Assembly: GCF_024448335.1 (NCBI RefSeq)
Contig: NZ_JAMOHM010000007.1
Location: 160,043-224,042 of the forward strand
DNA from: Stutzerimonas frequens
GTDB lineage: Bacteria > Pseudomonadota > Gammaproteobacteria > Pseudomonadales > Pseudomonadaceae
Direction of reading: 5' to 3'
Length of the DNA stretch: 64,000 bases
Each line of letters begins with the position of its first letter. Position 1 is the stretch's first letter. The position numbers and the translations under genes are program-made. This document shows positions 29,259 through 38,544 of the stretch, piece by piece. The notes beneath the pieces were generated by a model. It had not been told where the DNA came from. It did not search any database and worked only from the letters and a program-made list of their open reading frames with translations.

Positions 29259-30596
29259 ATGTACGCGAAGATTGGAGCCTTGATGCTGGCCACCTGTGCC
29301 GCACTGCCGGTACAGGCCAAGGTCGACAGTACGCAGGCCGCCCGGCTCGGGCAGGACCTGACGCCGCTGGGTGCCGAGCGTTCGGCGAATGCGGCCGGCA
29401 CCATTCCCGCCTGGACTGGAGGTGTCGCACCGCCAGCCGGCTATGAACGTGGCATGCACCACCCGGATCCCTTTGCCGCCGACGCGATGCTCTATCGGGT
29501 CGATGGCACTAACCTGGCCGAGCACAGCGAACAGCTATCCGCGGGCATGAAGGCGCTGCTCGAGCGCAATCCTGACTATTACCTGCGCGTGTTCCCGACC
29601 CGCCGCAGCGCAGCGGTACCGCAGCGCATTTACGACGCCACTCGCTTCAACGCCGTCAGCGCCGAACTGATCGCCAACGGCAACGGCATCCAGGGCGCGG
29701 CGGCCGGGATTCCCTTCCCGATTCCGCAAAGCGGTATCGAGGTCATCTGGAACCACATCCTGCATTACAAGGGTGACCAGAGCCACATGATCAACAACCA
29801 GGCAGTGGTGATCGGCGGCCGGGCCAACTACATCAAGCGCGATCGCCACGTGTACTACGTCTATAACCGCGAAGGCATGACCTACGCGGATCTGGACAAT
29901 ACCGTGCTGTACTACAAGTACCGCGTCACCGCGCCGGCCAAGCTCTCCGGCACGGCGCTGGTGGTGCAGGACCCGATTGATCAGGTGCTCACCACCCGCA
30001 AGGCCTGGCGCTACAGTGCGGACGACCGCCGTGTGCGTCGTCTGCCCTCGCTGGCCTACGATTCGTTGCAACCGGACACCAGCGGCCTGGCCACGGCTGA
30101 TGTGGTCGATTCGTTCAATGGCGCACCGGATCGCTACGAGTGGGAGCTGCTCGGCAAGCGCGAAATGCTGGTGCCCTACAACAGCTACGCCCTGCACCAG
30201 AAGGGCATTGCCTACGACACCATCGTCCAGCCGCGCACGCTCAATCCCGACCTGCTGCGCTACGAGCTGCACCGCGTGTGGGTGGTGGATGCCACGCTGC
30301 GCAAGGGCTTCAGCCATCTCTACGACAAACGCCGCTTCTACATCGACGAGGACAGCTGGGCGATTCTGGCGGTCGATCTGTATGACGAGAACGGGCAACT
30401 GATCGGCCTGCAGGAAAGCCATCCGATCAGCTACTACGAGGTGCCGATGTTCAACAGCACGCTGGAGACGCTCTACCACCTCAAGGACGGCAACTACTTC
30501 GTCGATGGCCTGGATAACAACGAGCCGATGTACGACTTCGACGTGAAACTCGGCCCGCGTGACTTCTCGCCACAGGCGCTGCGTCGCGGCCATTGA
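29259..30596 (+). CDS. DUF1329 family exported protein
   Basis: This protein of 445 residues has a signal peptide (MYAKIGALMLATCAALPVQA) and then a DUF1329 body. That family is related to the LolA/LolB-like outer-membrane lipoprotein-sorting fold and is usually found next to DUF1302 proteins and RND transporters, none of which is present here. Typical words are GGVAPPAGY near the mature N-terminus, AQPRxx-like NGIQGAAAGIPFPIP, WNHILHYKG, RRVRRLPSLAYD and YELHRVWVVDATLRKGFSHLYDKRRFYIDEDSWAILAVDLYD. A GGGGGAG ribosome binding site precedes the ATG at 29259. No enzymatic role is known. It converges on arcC, and a shared hairpin lies between them. It is not part of the conserved backbone, so it was probably gained or moved here. 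Confidence 0.88.
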   Translation: MYAKIGALMLATCAALPVQAKVDSTQAARLGQDLTPLGAERSANAAGTIPAWTGGVAPPAGYERGMHHPDPFAADAMLYRVDGTNLAEHSEQLSAGMKALLERNPDYYLRVFPTRRSAAVPQRIYDATRFNAVSAELIANGNGIQGAAAGIPFPIPQSGIEVIWNHILHYKGDQSHMINNQAVVIGGRANYIKRDRHVYYVYNREGMTYADLDNTVLYYKYRVTAPAKLSGTALVVQDPIDQVLTTRKAWRYSADDRRVRRLPSLAYDSLQPDTSGLATADVVDSFNGAPDRYEWELLGKREMLVPYNSYALHQKGIAYDTIVQPRTLNPDLLRYELHRVWVVDATLRKGFSHLYDKRRFYIDEDSWAILAVDLYDENGQLIGLQESHPISYYEVPMFNSTLETLYHLKDGNYFVDGLDNNEPMYDFDVKLGPRDFSPQALRRGH

Positions 30597-30613
30597 GGTT
30601 CACCTGCTAAACG

Positions 30614-30638
30614 AAGGGCGCCGCTGGCGCCCTTTTTT
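30614..30638 (+). terminator. Terminator of the DUF1329 gene overlapping the arcC stop
   Basis: A nine-pair stem AAGGGCGCC/GGCGCCCTT with a GCT loop is followed by four further T. It starts 18 bases after the DUF1329 stop. On the other strand its T-run forms part of the arcC TAA stop codon (30637–30639), so the arc transcript also enters this stem. Confidence 0.9.
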
Positions 30639-31566
30639 ATGCGTGGCGCAGGCCGGTTGCCGCCAGGCTGACGTGTGTGCCAGCTTCGCCGCGGACGATG
30701 GCCTCGATCTGTTCGAGCGAGCCGATCACCGCGACCTTGCCGGTATGACGGGCGAACTGACAGGCTGCCTCGACCTTTGGGCCCATGGACCCCGCGGCGA
30801 AGCCAAGGCGTTCCAGTTGCTCGGGATGGGCTTCGACGATCCGCCGCTGCTGCGCGGTGCCCCAATCCAGGTAGGCGCCGTCGACATCGGTCGCGATCAC
30901 CAGCAGATCGGCGCCGAGCTGCTCGGCCAGCAGCGCCGAACACAGGTCCTTGTCGATCACCGCCTCAACCCCTTGTAGCCGCCCCTGCTGGTCGTAGACG
31001 GTCGGAATGCCACCGCCGCCGGCGCAGATCACCACGCAGCCCTTCTCCAGGAGCCAGCTGATCGGCCTGATCTCGAAGATCCGCTTCGGCCGCGGGCTGG
31101 GCACCACGCGGCGGAAATGGTCGCCGTCGGGCGCAATGCTCCAGCCCCGTTGTTCGGCCAGACGCTGTGCCTCTTCGCGGCTGTAGACCGGGCCAATCGG
31201 CTTGCTAGGCGCCTGGAAGGCCGGATCCTGCGGATCCACTTCGACCTGGGTCAGCAGCGTCGCGAAGGGCACCTCGAATGGCAGCACATTGCCCAGCTCC
31301 TGCTCGATGATGTAGCCGATCATGCCCTCGGTTTCGGCCCCCAAGACGTCCAACGGATAGCTGGGTACCTCCTTGTAGGCGGCCCCTTGCAGGGCCAGCA
31401 GCCCGACCTGCGGGCCGTTGCCGTGCGCCACCACCAGTTCGTTGCCCGGTGCGACCCGCGCGATCTGTGCGCAGGCGCGGCGGATGTTCTCTCGCTGATT
31501 CTCGGCGCTCAGCGGCTCCCCTCGGCGAAGCAGGGCATTGCCGCCCAGCGCGATGACGATGCGCAT
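30637..31566 (-). CDS. arcC: Carbamate kinase
   Basis: ArcC makes ATP from carbamoyl phosphate and ADP, the last step of the arginine deiminase pathway. The ATG at 31566 ([13 protein letters not shown]) gives 309 residues, the family length. The amino acid kinase fold is shown by [32 protein letters not shown], the ELVLE-like [29 protein letters not shown], and [14 protein letters not shown] near the C-terminus with the active-site Lys. It is the last gene of arcD-arcA-arcB-arcC, 40 bases after arcB. Expression should follow the operon promoter, most active under oxygen limitation in Pseudomonas. Confidence 0.96.
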   Translation of the reverse strand: MRIVIALGGNALLRRGEPLSAENQRENIRRACAQIARVAPGNELVVAHGNGPQVGLLALQGAAYKEVPSYPLDVLGAETEGMIGYIIEQELGNVLPFEVPFATLLTQVEVDPQDPAFQAPSKPIGPVYSREEAQRLAEQRGWSIAPDGDHFRRVVPSPRPKRIFEIRPISWLLEKGCVVICAGGGGIPTVYDQQGRLQGVEAVIDKDLCSALLAEQLGADLLVIATDVDGAYLDWGTAQQRRIVEAHPEQLERLGFAAGSMGPKVEAACQFARHTGKVAVIGSLEQIEAIVRGEAGTHVSLAATGLRHA

Positions 31567-31606
31567 GTCGGTTCCTCCAGCGCGCCCGTCACGGACGCCG
31601 GTCACG

Positions 31607-32617
31607 TCAGATGTCGGCGAGGGTGGAGACCAGGATCGCCTTGATGGTGTGCATGCGGTTCTCCGCCTGCTCGAAGGCAATGCAGGCCGGGGATTCGAAC
31701 ACCTCCTCGGTGACCTCGATACCGTTGGCCAGGTGCGGATAGCGCGTGGCGATCTCCCTGCCGACCTTGGTCTCGCTGTTGTGGAACGCCGGCAGGCAGT
31801 GCATGAACTTCACCCGCGGATTGTTGCTCGCCTGCATCAGCGCCGCGTTCACCTGGTAGGGCAGCAGCTGCTGGATGCGCTCGGCCCAGGCGTCCATCGG
31901 CTCGCCCATCGAGACCCAGACGTCGGTGTGGATGAAGTCGACGCCCTGCACCGCCGCCTGCGTATCCTCGGTGAGCAGCAGGCGCGCACCGCTCTGCGCG
32001 GCGAATTCCTCGCAGGCCTTGACGTGCTGCTCGCTGGGCCAAAGGGCGCGCGGTGCGGCGATGCGGACGTCCATGCCCAGCTTGGCGCCGATCAGCAGCA
32101 GCGAGTTGCCCATGTTGTTGCGCGCATCGCCCACGTAGGCGTAGCTGATCTGGTGCAGTGGCTTGTCGCTGTGCTCGCGCATGGTCATGACGTCAGCGAT
32201 CATCTGGGTCGGGTGGTACTCGTCGGTCAGGCCGTTGTAGACCGGCACGCCGGCGTACTGCGCCAGCTCCTCGACGATCTCCTGCCTGAACCCGCGGTAC
32301 TCGATGGCGTCGTACAGCCGCCCGAGCACCCGAGCGGTGTCCTTCATGCTTTCCTTGTGGCCGATCTGCGAAGAGTTGGGGTCGATGTAGGTGACGTTGG
32401 CGCCCTGATCGTAGGCGGCCACCTCGAAGGCGCAGCGGGTTCGCGTGGAGGTCTTCTCGAAGATCAGCGCGATGTTCTTGCCCTTGAGGTGCTGGCGTTC
32501 GGTGCCGCTGTACTTGGCGCGCTTGAGGTCGCGAGAGAGGTCGAGCAGATACTGCAGCTCGCGCTCGCTGTGGTGCATCAGGCTGAGCAGGCTGCGGTTG
32601 TGGATGTTGAAGGCCAT
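31607..32617 (-). CDS. arcB: Ornithine carbamoyltransferase, catabolic
   Basis: ArcB splits citrulline and phosphate into ornithine and carbamoyl phosphate in the arginine deiminase pathway. The 336 residues equal the size of the Pseudomonas catabolic enzyme. The carbamoyl phosphate loop is [16 protein letters not shown] (residues 57 onward), the middle motif HPTQ is in [14 protein letters not shown], and the ornithine site shows [10 protein letters not shown] with HCLP. The catabolic form is preferred over the anabolic argF because it lies between arcA and arcC; kinetic allostery cannot be seen from sequence. arcC follows after 40 bases. Confidence 0.95.
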   Translation of the reverse strand: MAFNIHNRSLLSLMHHSERELQYLLDLSRDLKRAKYSGTERQHLKGKNIALIFEKTSTRTRCAFEVAAYDQGANVTYIDPNSSQIGHKESMKDTARVLGRLYDAIEYRGFRQEIVEELAQYAGVPVYNGLTDEYHPTQMIADVMTMREHSDKPLHQISYAYVGDARNNMGNSLLLIGAKLGMDVRIAAPRALWPSEQHVKACEEFAAQSGARLLLTEDTQAAVQGVDFIHTDVWVSMGEPMDAWAERIQQLLPYQVNAALMQASNNPRVKFMHCLPAFHNSETKVGREIATRYPHLANGIEVTEEVFESPACIAFEQAENRMHTIKAILVSTLADI

Positions 32618-32666
32618 GGCGCGTCCTCCGCAATGTGGGGTTGCCGGGCAAACCCCGGCGCGGTGA

Positions 32667-33923
32667 TCAGTAGTCGAGCGCGTCGCGCACGATCGGGCAG
32701 GTCATGCAGTGACCGCCGCCGCGGCCACGACCCAGTTCGCTGGAGCTGATGGTGATGACTTCGACGCCAGCCTTGCGTAGCAGCGTGTTGGTGAAGGTGT
32801 TGCGGTCGTAGCCGATGACCACGCCGGGTTCGAGGGCGACCACGTTGTTACCATCGTCCCACTGCTCGCGCTCCACCTCGTAGCTGTCGCCACCGGTTTC
32901 CACTACACGCAGAGCCGGCAGGCCGAGAGCTTCGGCTACCACCTGGAGGAAGCTGGCCTTTTCCCGGCGCAGATCGATGCCGCCGGGCTTGCTCTCGTCA
33001 GGGCGCAGACTGAAGGCGACGATGCTTTGCACCACTTCTGGGAAAACGGTCACCGGATCGCGATCGCAGAAGCTGAATACCGTATCCAGATGCATCGCCG
33101 AGCGCGCACGCGGCAGGCCGGCGACGATCACCCGCTCGGCCGCACCGTGGCGGAACAGCGACAGCGCCAGCTGGCCAATGGCCTGCCGTGAGCTGCGTTC
33201 GCCCATGCCGACCAGCACCACGCCTTTGCCGATCGGCATGACGTCGCCACCTTCGAGCGTGGCCAGGCCGTGGTCGAGCTCGGGATCGCCATACCAGACC
33301 TTGAAGTCCTGACCGGCGAACTGCGGATGGAAGCGGTAGATCGCGGCGGTGAGCTGGGTTTCCTGGCGGCGCGCGGTCCAGTGCATCGGGTTGAGCGACA
33401 CGCCGCCGTAGATCCAGCAACTGGTGTCGCGGGTGAACAGGGTGTTGGGCAGCGGCGGCAGGATGAAGCTCGAGTGGCCCAGGTAGTCGCGGAACAGGCT
33501 GACGATCTCGCCGCTCTGGGTGCCGGGGATGTCACTGCCCGAAACACCGCCGATCAGGTACTCGGCAAGCTGCCGGGGTTGCTGTTCTTCGAGCCAGCTG
33601 CGCACCTCGTCCTGCAGGCCGATGCCGACCTGGTTGGCGGTGATCTTGCGGTCGAGAATCCACTTCAAGGCCTCTGGATTGCTCACCGTCTCGGTCAGCA
33701 GGTTGTGCATTTCCAGCACCTCGACGCCGCGCTCGCGCATCTTGGTGACGAAATCGAAATGGTCGCGCTTGGCCTGGTTGACCCAGAGCACGTCGTCGAA
33801 CAGCAGCTCGTCGCAGTTGCTCGGCGTCAGGCGCTGGTGGGCCAGCCCGGGCGCGCAGACCATCACCTTGCGCAGCTTGCCAGCTTCGGAGTGAACACCC
33901 AGTTTCGCCGGTTGCTGAGTCAT
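32667..33923 (-). CDS. arcA: Arginine deiminase
   Basis: ArcA hydrolyses arginine to citrulline and ammonia. The 418 residues and start [34 protein letters not shown] match the Pseudomonas enzyme. Catalytic parts are [35 protein letters not shown] with the substrate Asp, [11 protein letters not shown] with the HxD-like pattern, and the nucleophilic Cys406 in [19 protein letters not shown] at the C-terminus. The gene is intact. It is preceded by the damaged arcD, from which it is separated by a 90-base region with hairpins, and followed by arcB after 49 bases. Confidence 0.97.
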   Translation of the reverse strand: MTQQPAKLGVHSEAGKLRKVMVCAPGLAHQRLTPSNCDELLFDDVLWVNQAKRDHFDFVTKMRERGVEVLEMHNLLTETVSNPEALKWILDRKITANQVGIGLQDEVRSWLEEQQPRQLAEYLIGGVSGSDIPGTQSGEIVSLFRDYLGHSSFILPPLPNTLFTRDTSCWIYGGVSLNPMHWTARRQETQLTAAIYRFHPQFAGQDFKVWYGDPELDHGLATLEGGDVMPIGKGVVLVGMGERSSRQAIGQLALSLFRHGAAERVIVAGLPRARSAMHLDTVFSFCDRDPVTVFPEVVQSIVAFSLRPDESKPGGIDLRREKASFLQVVAEALGLPALRVVETGGDSYEVEREQWDDGNNVVALEPGVVIGYDRNTFTNTLLRKAGVEVITISSSELGRGRGGGHCMTCPIVRDALDY

Positions 33924-33944
33924 GGCATTGCCTCCGTCAATCGT

Positions 33945-33993
33945 TGCACCTGTGGGTGCAGAGTGGCTCGCCGCCGCTTGTGGCCTTGGCGAG
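33945..33993 (-). other. Intercistronic hairpins between arcD and arcA
   Basis: TGCACC-tgtg-GGTGCA (33945–33960) and CTCGCC…GGCGAG (33967–33993, with an inner GCC/GGC) stand in the 90-base arcD–arcA gap. The Pseudomonas arc transcript is known to be processed between cistrons, and such stems could set the relative amounts of ArcD and ArcA. There is no T-run, so full termination is unlikely. Confidence 0.4.
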
Positions 33994-34013
33994 AGGGCGC
34001 GTTGCTGCGCCGG

Positions 34014-35440
34014 TCAGAGGGACAGGAAACCGTCGTACAGACCATAGGCCGCGATCACCGCACCGACGAGCACGGCAGCGAAGATCAGCTTCTCGATGCC
34101 GCTGAATACCGGCTGTCCCAGTTCGCGCTTGGCCTTGGCGAAGAACAGTGCCCCCGGCGCATAGAGCAGCGCCGACAGCAGCAGGTACTGCATGCCACCG
34201 GCGTAGACCAGCCACACGGCATACAGCGTAGCGACGGCGGCGATCAGCGTGTCCTTGCGCCGTTCACCCGCGGCGTTCGCGTATCCCTCGCCGCGAACCC
34301 CGAGCAGCAATGCATAGGCCGCCGACCAGAAGTACGGCACCAAGATCATTGAGGTGGCGAGATAGAGCAGGCTGAGGTAGGTGGAGGCATTGAACAGGGT
34401 GATGATCAGGAACAGCTGGATCAGCCCGTTGGACAGCCACAGCGCGTTGACCGGAACGTGGCGGGCGTTTTCCTTGCGCAGGAAGCTCGGCATGGTGTGG
34501 TCACGGGCGGCGGCGAAGAGAATCTCGGCACACAGAAGGGTTCAGGACAACAGGGCACCGGCCAGCGAAACCACCAGGCCGACGCTGATCAGCACCGCGC
34601 CCCGGCGACCGACCACCTGCTCCAGCACGCCTGCCATGGAAGGGTTCTTCAGGCCCGCCAGCTCGGCCTGGCTCATGATGCCCATGGAGGGCACGTTAAC
34701 CAGGACCAGCAGCGCGAGCACGCTGTAGAAACCGATGACCGTGGCGCGCCCGACATCGCTGCGGCGTTCGGCGCGGGCCGAGAACACGTTGGCGCCCTCG
34801 ATGCCGATGAACACCCACACCGTCACCAGCATCATGTTGCGCACCTGCTGCATGACGCTGCCCAGCTCGAGGTTGCCGCGGCCCCAGAAGTCGGCGGTGA
34901 ACACGTCCAGGCGGAAGGCCAGCGCGGTGATCACGATGAACAGGATCAACGGCACGATCTTGGCGATGGTGGTGACCAGATTGACGAACGCCGCCTCGCG
35001 GATACCGCGCAGGACGAGGAAATGCACGCCCCACAGCACCAGCGAGGCGCCGATCACCGCCGGCAGGGTGTTGCCCTCGCCGAACATCGGTACGAAGTAG
35101 CCGAGGGTGCTGAACAGCAACACGAAGTAGCTGACGTTGCCGATCCAGGCGCTGATCCAATAGCCCAGGCGGACGAGAAGCCCATGTAGTCGCCGAAACC
35201 GGCCTTGGCATAGGCGTACACGCCGGCGTCGAGTTCCGGCTTGCGGTTGGCCAGGCTCTGGAAGACGAACGCCAGGGTCAGCATGCCCACCGCGGCGATC
35301 GCCCAGCCGATCAGGATGGCGCCGGCGCTGGCACTGGCCGCCATGTTCTGCGGCAGGGAGAAGATTCCGCCGCCAATCATCGAACCCATCACCAGCGCCA
35401 CCAGTGCGCTGAGCTTCAGTTGCTTTGAGGTCGTGGCCAT
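34014..35440 (-). pseudogene. arcD: Arginine/ornithine antiporter ArcD, disrupted by frameshift and nonsense codon
   Basis: ArcD exchanges arginine for ornithine across the inner membrane. The start is ATG 35440 ([25 protein letters not shown]). The frame runs well to about residue 92 ([10 protein letters not shown]). There one G is missing in a G-run (TGGG where TGGGG restores Trp-Gly-Tyr-Trp; plus-strand CCC at 35164–35166), shifting the frame. The second frame carries [25 protein letters not shown] to SLVVSLAGALLS and then meets TGA at 34542–34544 where the family has Trp (SW-LLCAEILF). The remainder (LLCAEILFAAARDHTMPSFLRKE to the C-terminus at 34014) is intact. Adding the missing base gives 476 codons, the normal length. 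Two lesions of different type argue for a real pseudogene, but sequencing error in one cannot be excluded. About 12 helices would be present if repaired. Confidence 0.88.
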
Positions 35441-35505
35441 AACCCTGTCTCCTGCGAAGACCGTGCGTAGCGGGACCATTGAATGCCTGCCCGTGCGATG
35501 CGGTG

Positions 35506-35519
35506 ATGACAGGCGTCAA
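35506..35519 (-). promoter_or_regulatory. Candidate Anr (FNR-type) box of the arc operon
   Basis: Read on the minus strand, TTGACGCCTGTCAT fits TTGAY-N4-RTCAN, close to the TTGAC…ATCAG site that I recall for P. aeruginosa arcD. A -10-like CATTCAAT lies about 32 bases downstream (35477–35484), which would place the box near -41.5, the normal position for Anr activation. It stands 66 bases before the arcD start. Support is by sequence only. Confidence 0.5.
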
Positions 35520-35629
35520 GAAAGTATGGATGTAGCGGTGCAAGGATGCTCTGGGCCGGTTGCGCTGCGACGAATGCGGCCAGCCTCGGTGTCAGTTATC
35601 GAGCGCTCAGGCGCGACGAGGGGGAAACG

Positions 35630-35992
35630 GTGTTCAGACCCGGACATGTGGAAATCAGCCGGCTGCCGACCGATGTGCGGCCCGGCTATCGCCTGACTCT
35701 TGACTATCACGTCGAAGGCGCCGAGCCGAGACCGGAGTGGGCCTGCTTTCATCTCTGCGTCGAAGCCGGTCAGCTGCATATCGACGAGCGCTTCCGGATG
35801 CATCGGGATGTCGCCTGCAACTTCCTGCAACGGGTAAGGCAGTGCCTGCGCGCGCATGGCGTACAGGTCAGGCAGGATATCCTGTTCGGCTTTCATGGCC
35901 TGTATGACCCGCTGTATGCGGATCTGCGCGAGCAGCTGCATCTGCAGCCCGGCGAGGCGGTCGATCTCGACCGCTTCCTGCGCGAGGGCTGA
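35630..35992 (+). CDS. DUF5064 family hypothetical protein
   Basis: The most likely start is GTG 35630 (FRPGHVEISRLPTDVRPGY follows) behind a GAGGGGG ribosome binding site, giving 120 residues. The frame is open upstream to about 35546 but that part overlaps the arcD promoter. The body (LDYHVEGAEPRPEWACFHLCVEAGQLHIDERFRMHRDVACNFLQRV, then LYDPLYADLREQLHLQPGEAVDLDRFL) matches my memory of the Pseudomonas-restricted DUF5064 proteins. The family is small, soluble and of unknown function. It is divergent from arcD and nearly touches the convergent DUF3392 gene. Confidence 0.75.
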   Translation: MFRPGHVEISRLPTDVRPGYRLTLDYHVEGAEPRPEWACFHLCVEAGQLHIDERFRMHRDVACNFLQRVRQCLRAHGVQVRQDILFGFHGLYDPLYADLREQLHLQPGEAVDLDRFLREG

Positions 35993-35998
35993 GCGGCG

Positions 35999-36322
35999 TT
36001 AATTGCGGTCGGCGATCACACCGATGAGGAAGAAGATCAGCAGCAGTACCGGCGCCAGGCTGTAGTTGTTCAGGTGCGCCAGGCCCTGGGTCATCCACGG
36101 CGTGAGAAAGACGATGGCCAGGCCATAGCCGACCGCGCAGACAAGCACGAAGATCAGCGTGCGGAAAAAGAAATTCAGGCTGCTGACCGCGCCCTTTACC
36201 CAGGTATTGATTGCCGGCCCGAACAGCACGAAGAGGGTCGCCATCAGTGCCAGGGAAATATCGGACAGGTGGCTGCGGCTCCAGCGCGACAGCGTGACGA
36301 TCAGGTCGAGTAGCAAATCCAT
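35999..36322 (-). CDS. DUF3392 family membrane protein
   Basis: This inner-membrane protein has 107 residues with three hydrophobic helices (about 21–42, 50–75 and 90–105). The N-terminal MDLLLDLIVTLSRWSRSHLSDISLALMATLFVLFGPAIN and the central VSSLNFFFRTLIFVLVCAVGYG are typical of the DUF3392 family. Its function is unknown. It follows hemW on the same strand with nine bases between hemW stop and its start region, so it is probably the last gene of the DUF4426–rdgB–hemW operon. The position matches the small membrane gene beside hemW in P. aeruginosa. Confidence 0.82.
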   Translation of the reverse strand: MDLLLDLIVTLSRWSRSHLSDISLALMATLFVLFGPAINTWVKGAVSSLNFFFRTLIFVLVCAVGYGLAIVFLTPWMTQGLAHLNNYSLAPVLLLIFFLIGVIADRN

Positions 36323-36331
36323 GCAGGGTCC

Positions 36332-37510
36332 TTAAGGCAGGAAGCTTTGTAGCAGGTCGTTGAGAAACAGCTGGCCCTTCGGCGTTGCCACCAGGCGTGC
36401 CGGATCAGCCGAGAGCAGGCCGCGCGCTTCGGCGTCGCGCCGTGGCTTGGCGAGCACATCCAGCGCCAGTCCGGTGCGCTGAGTGAACAGCATGGCCGGT
36501 ACGCCGTCGGTGAGGCGCAGCACATTCATCAGGAATTCGAAGGGCAGCTCGTCCGCTGTCAACTGTTTTTCGCCTGCGCGGAAGGCCTTGCCCGGATCCA
36601 GATAGTCCTTCGGCAGGCGGGTCTTCCAGCTGCGCAGGATGCGGCCGTCGGCATGGCTGAGCTTGGCGTGGGCGCCGGCGCCGATGCCGAGGAAGTCGCC
36701 GAAGGTCCAGTAGTTCAGGTTGTGCCGCGCCTGTCCCCCGGGCTGGGCGTAGGCCGAGGTCTCGTACTGGCGATAGCCATGCTCGCCGAGCAGCGCCTGG
36801 CCGGCTTCCTGGATGTCCCAGAGGATGTCGTCTTCGGGCAGCTGCGGTGGCTGGCTCCAGAACACCGTGTTCGGCTCCAGCGTCAGCTGGTACCAGGACA
36901 GGTGCGTCGGTTGCTGGGCGATGGCGATGCGCAGGTCGCTCAACGCATCTTCCAGGCTCTGGTCCGGCAGACCGTGCATGAGGTCCAGGTTGAAATTGTC
37001 GAAGCCTGCGGCGCGGGCCATGTCGGCGGCGCGAATCGCTTCGTCGCCATCGTGGATGCGCCCCAGCGCCTTGAGCTTGTCGGCCTGGAAACTCTGCACG
37101 CCGATGGACAGCCGGTTGATGCCGAGCTGGCGGTAGTCGCGGAATTTGGCCTGCTCGAACGTCCCCGGATTGGCCTCCAGGGTGATCTCGATGTCCTCGG
37201 CAAAGCCGACCAGCCGCTCCAGCCCGTCGACGATCGCCGCCAGTGCCTTGGCGGAAAACAGGCTTGGCGTACCGCCGCCGAAGAAAATCGAACTTAGCCG
37301 GCGTTCCTGGACGTGCTCGAGATCCGCGCGAAGATCGGCCAGCAGCGCGGCGACATAGGCCTCTTCTGGCAGCTCAGGGCCGGCTGCGTGGGAGTTGAAG
37401 TCACAGTACGGGCACTTGCGCACGCACCAGGGAATATGGACGTACGCCGCCAGGGGCGGCAGTTCGAAGCGGCCCTGGCCGGATGCAGGCATGGGGCTTG
37501 CGGCGATCAT
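36332..37510 (-). CDS. hemW: Radical SAM heme chaperone HemW
   Basis: HemW binds heme and an iron-sulfur cluster and is thought to deliver heme to respiratory enzymes; it is not the coproporphyrinogen oxidase HemN. The ATG at 37510 overlaps the rdgB stop (ATGA) and gives 392 residues. The radical SAM motif is [10 protein letters not shown]: three cysteines followed by Phe where HemN has a fourth Cys, which supports the HemW assignment. [36 protein letters not shown] and the C-terminal HemN_C domain ([15 protein letters not shown]) are present. Older annotations call it HemN-like. Confidence 0.93.
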   Translation of the reverse strand: MIAASPMPASGQGRFELPPLAAYVHIPWCVRKCPYCDFNSHAAGPELPEEAYVAALLADLRADLEHVQERRLSSIFFGGGTPSLFSAKALAAIVDGLERLVGFAEDIEITLEANPGTFEQAKFRDYRQLGINRLSIGVQSFQADKLKALGRIHDGDEAIRAADMARAAGFDNFNLDLMHGLPDQSLEDALSDLRIAIAQQPTHLSWYQLTLEPNTVFWSQPPQLPEDDILWDIQEAGQALLGEHGYRQYETSAYAQPGGQARHNLNYWTFGDFLGIGAGAHAKLSHADGRILRSWKTRLPKDYLDPGKAFRAGEKQLTADELPFEFLMNVLRLTDGVPAMLFTQRTGLALDVLAKPRRDAEARGLLSADPARLVATPKGQLFLNDLLQSFLP

Positions 37511-38100
37511 ATCCCCAGCCGCTGCTTGAGCAGGGCCATGGCGCGTGCGCGGTGGCTGAGCTGGTTCTTCTGCTCGGCGGGTAACTCGGCGCTGGAGCAG
37601 TCGCACTCCGGTACCCAGAACAGCGGGTCGTAGCCGAAGCCGTGCTCGCCGCGCGGCGCATGCAGGATGCGGCCATGCCAGAGGCCTTCGCAGATGATCG
37701 GCAGCGGATCGTCGGCGTGTCGCACCAGGGCCAGGGCGCAGACGAACTGCGCGCCGCGCTCGGCATCCGGCACGTCGCGCAGCACCTGCAGCAGCTTGGC
37801 ATTGTTGGCTGCGTCGCCCTGGCCATCGGCGTAGCGCGCCGAGTAGATGCCCGGTGCGCCGCCCAGAGCGTCGACCGCCAAGCCGGAGTCATCGGCGAGC
37901 GCCGGCAGGCCGGAGATCCGTGCCGCATTGCGCGCCTTGAGAATGGCGTTCTCAATGAACGACAGGCCGGTCTCTTCCGGCTCCACGCGGCTGAACTCGG
38001 CCACCGAGCGTACGCGCACGGTGTCGCCGAGCATGGCCTGGAGTTCCTTGAGTTTGCCGGCATTGTGGCTGGCCAGCACCAGTTCGGAAAAAGGCATCAT
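37507..38100 (-). CDS. rdgB: XTP/dITP pyrophosphatase
   Basis: RdgB (Ham1-like) hydrolyses non-canonical purine triphosphates such as XTP and dITP before they enter DNA. The protein has 197 residues, starting at ATG 38100 (ATG 38097 is next). The family motifs are [52 protein letters not shown] with the ADDSG catalytic segment, SARYA, and [12 protein letters not shown] at the metal/substrate site; [10 protein letters not shown] ends the protein. Its start overlaps the DUF4426 stop by four bases and its stop overlaps hemW, so the genes are coupled. Confidence 0.96.
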   Translation of the reverse strand: MMPFSELVLASHNAGKLKELQAMLGDTVRVRSVAEFSRVEPEETGLSFIENAILKARNAARISGLPALADDSGLAVDALGGAPGIYSARYADGQGDAANNAKLLQVLRDVPDAERGAQFVCALALVRHADDPLPIICEGLWHGRILHAPRGEHGFGYDPLFWVPECDCSSAELPAEQKNQLSHRARAMALLKQRLGI

Positions 38101-38519
38101 CGGTCGGGGAAGAATTCCTGGGTGAACTCGAAGCTGAACGGCTCGGCGCCGGTCGGCTGTACGGTGAGAGCGAAACGCAGGGTTTCCTGCGAGTCGAAGG
38201 GGAACTGCGCGAGGTAATAGATCGCCTCGTCGCCTTCCTTGAGTTGCTTGAAGCCCAGCGCGCGATCCTGTCCGAGCAGGTTCTTCACTACACCGCTGAC
38301 CTGCGCCGCGACCGGCTTGCCGCCCTTGATCACCGAGACGTTGACCACGCCCTGGGTCTTGCTGCGCGTGAGTCCTGCGGCGGCGGCAATGTCCGGCTGC
38401 AGAAAGCCAGAATTGAAGGCGCTGTAGTGGATGTCGTATTCGCCGACGCTGTGCTTGCGCTCGGCCAGCGCCGGCAATGTGAGGAGTGCGGCCAACAGGC
38501 CGATCAGGACGCGTTTCAT
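38097..38519 (-). CDS. DUF4426 family exported protein
   Basis: The ATG at 38519 follows GGAGG and gives 140 residues, although the frame stays open much further upstream through metW. A signal peptide is clear ([19 protein letters not shown]). The mature part matches DUF4426 ([39 protein letters not shown], then [26 protein letters not shown]). The family is periplasmic and of unknown function; the beta-sheet look suggests a binding domain. It lies downstream of metW and overlaps rdgB by four bases. In P. aeruginosa it holds the same place (PA0388). Confidence 0.83.
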   Translation of the reverse strand: MKRVLIGLLAALLTLPALAERKHSVGEYDIHYSAFNSGFLQPDIAAAAGLTRSKTQGVVNVSVIKGGKPVAAQVSGVVKNLLGQDRALGFKQLKEGDEAIYYLAQFPFDSQETLRFALTVQPTGAEPFSFEFTQEFFPDR

Positions 38520-38544
38520 ATGCTTACCTCCAGCGTTGAACCGC

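Noticed and set aside
34542..34544. Selenocysteine at the TGA in arcD
   Set aside because: The family has Trp at this place, and a separate frameshift in the same gene favours simple decay or error.
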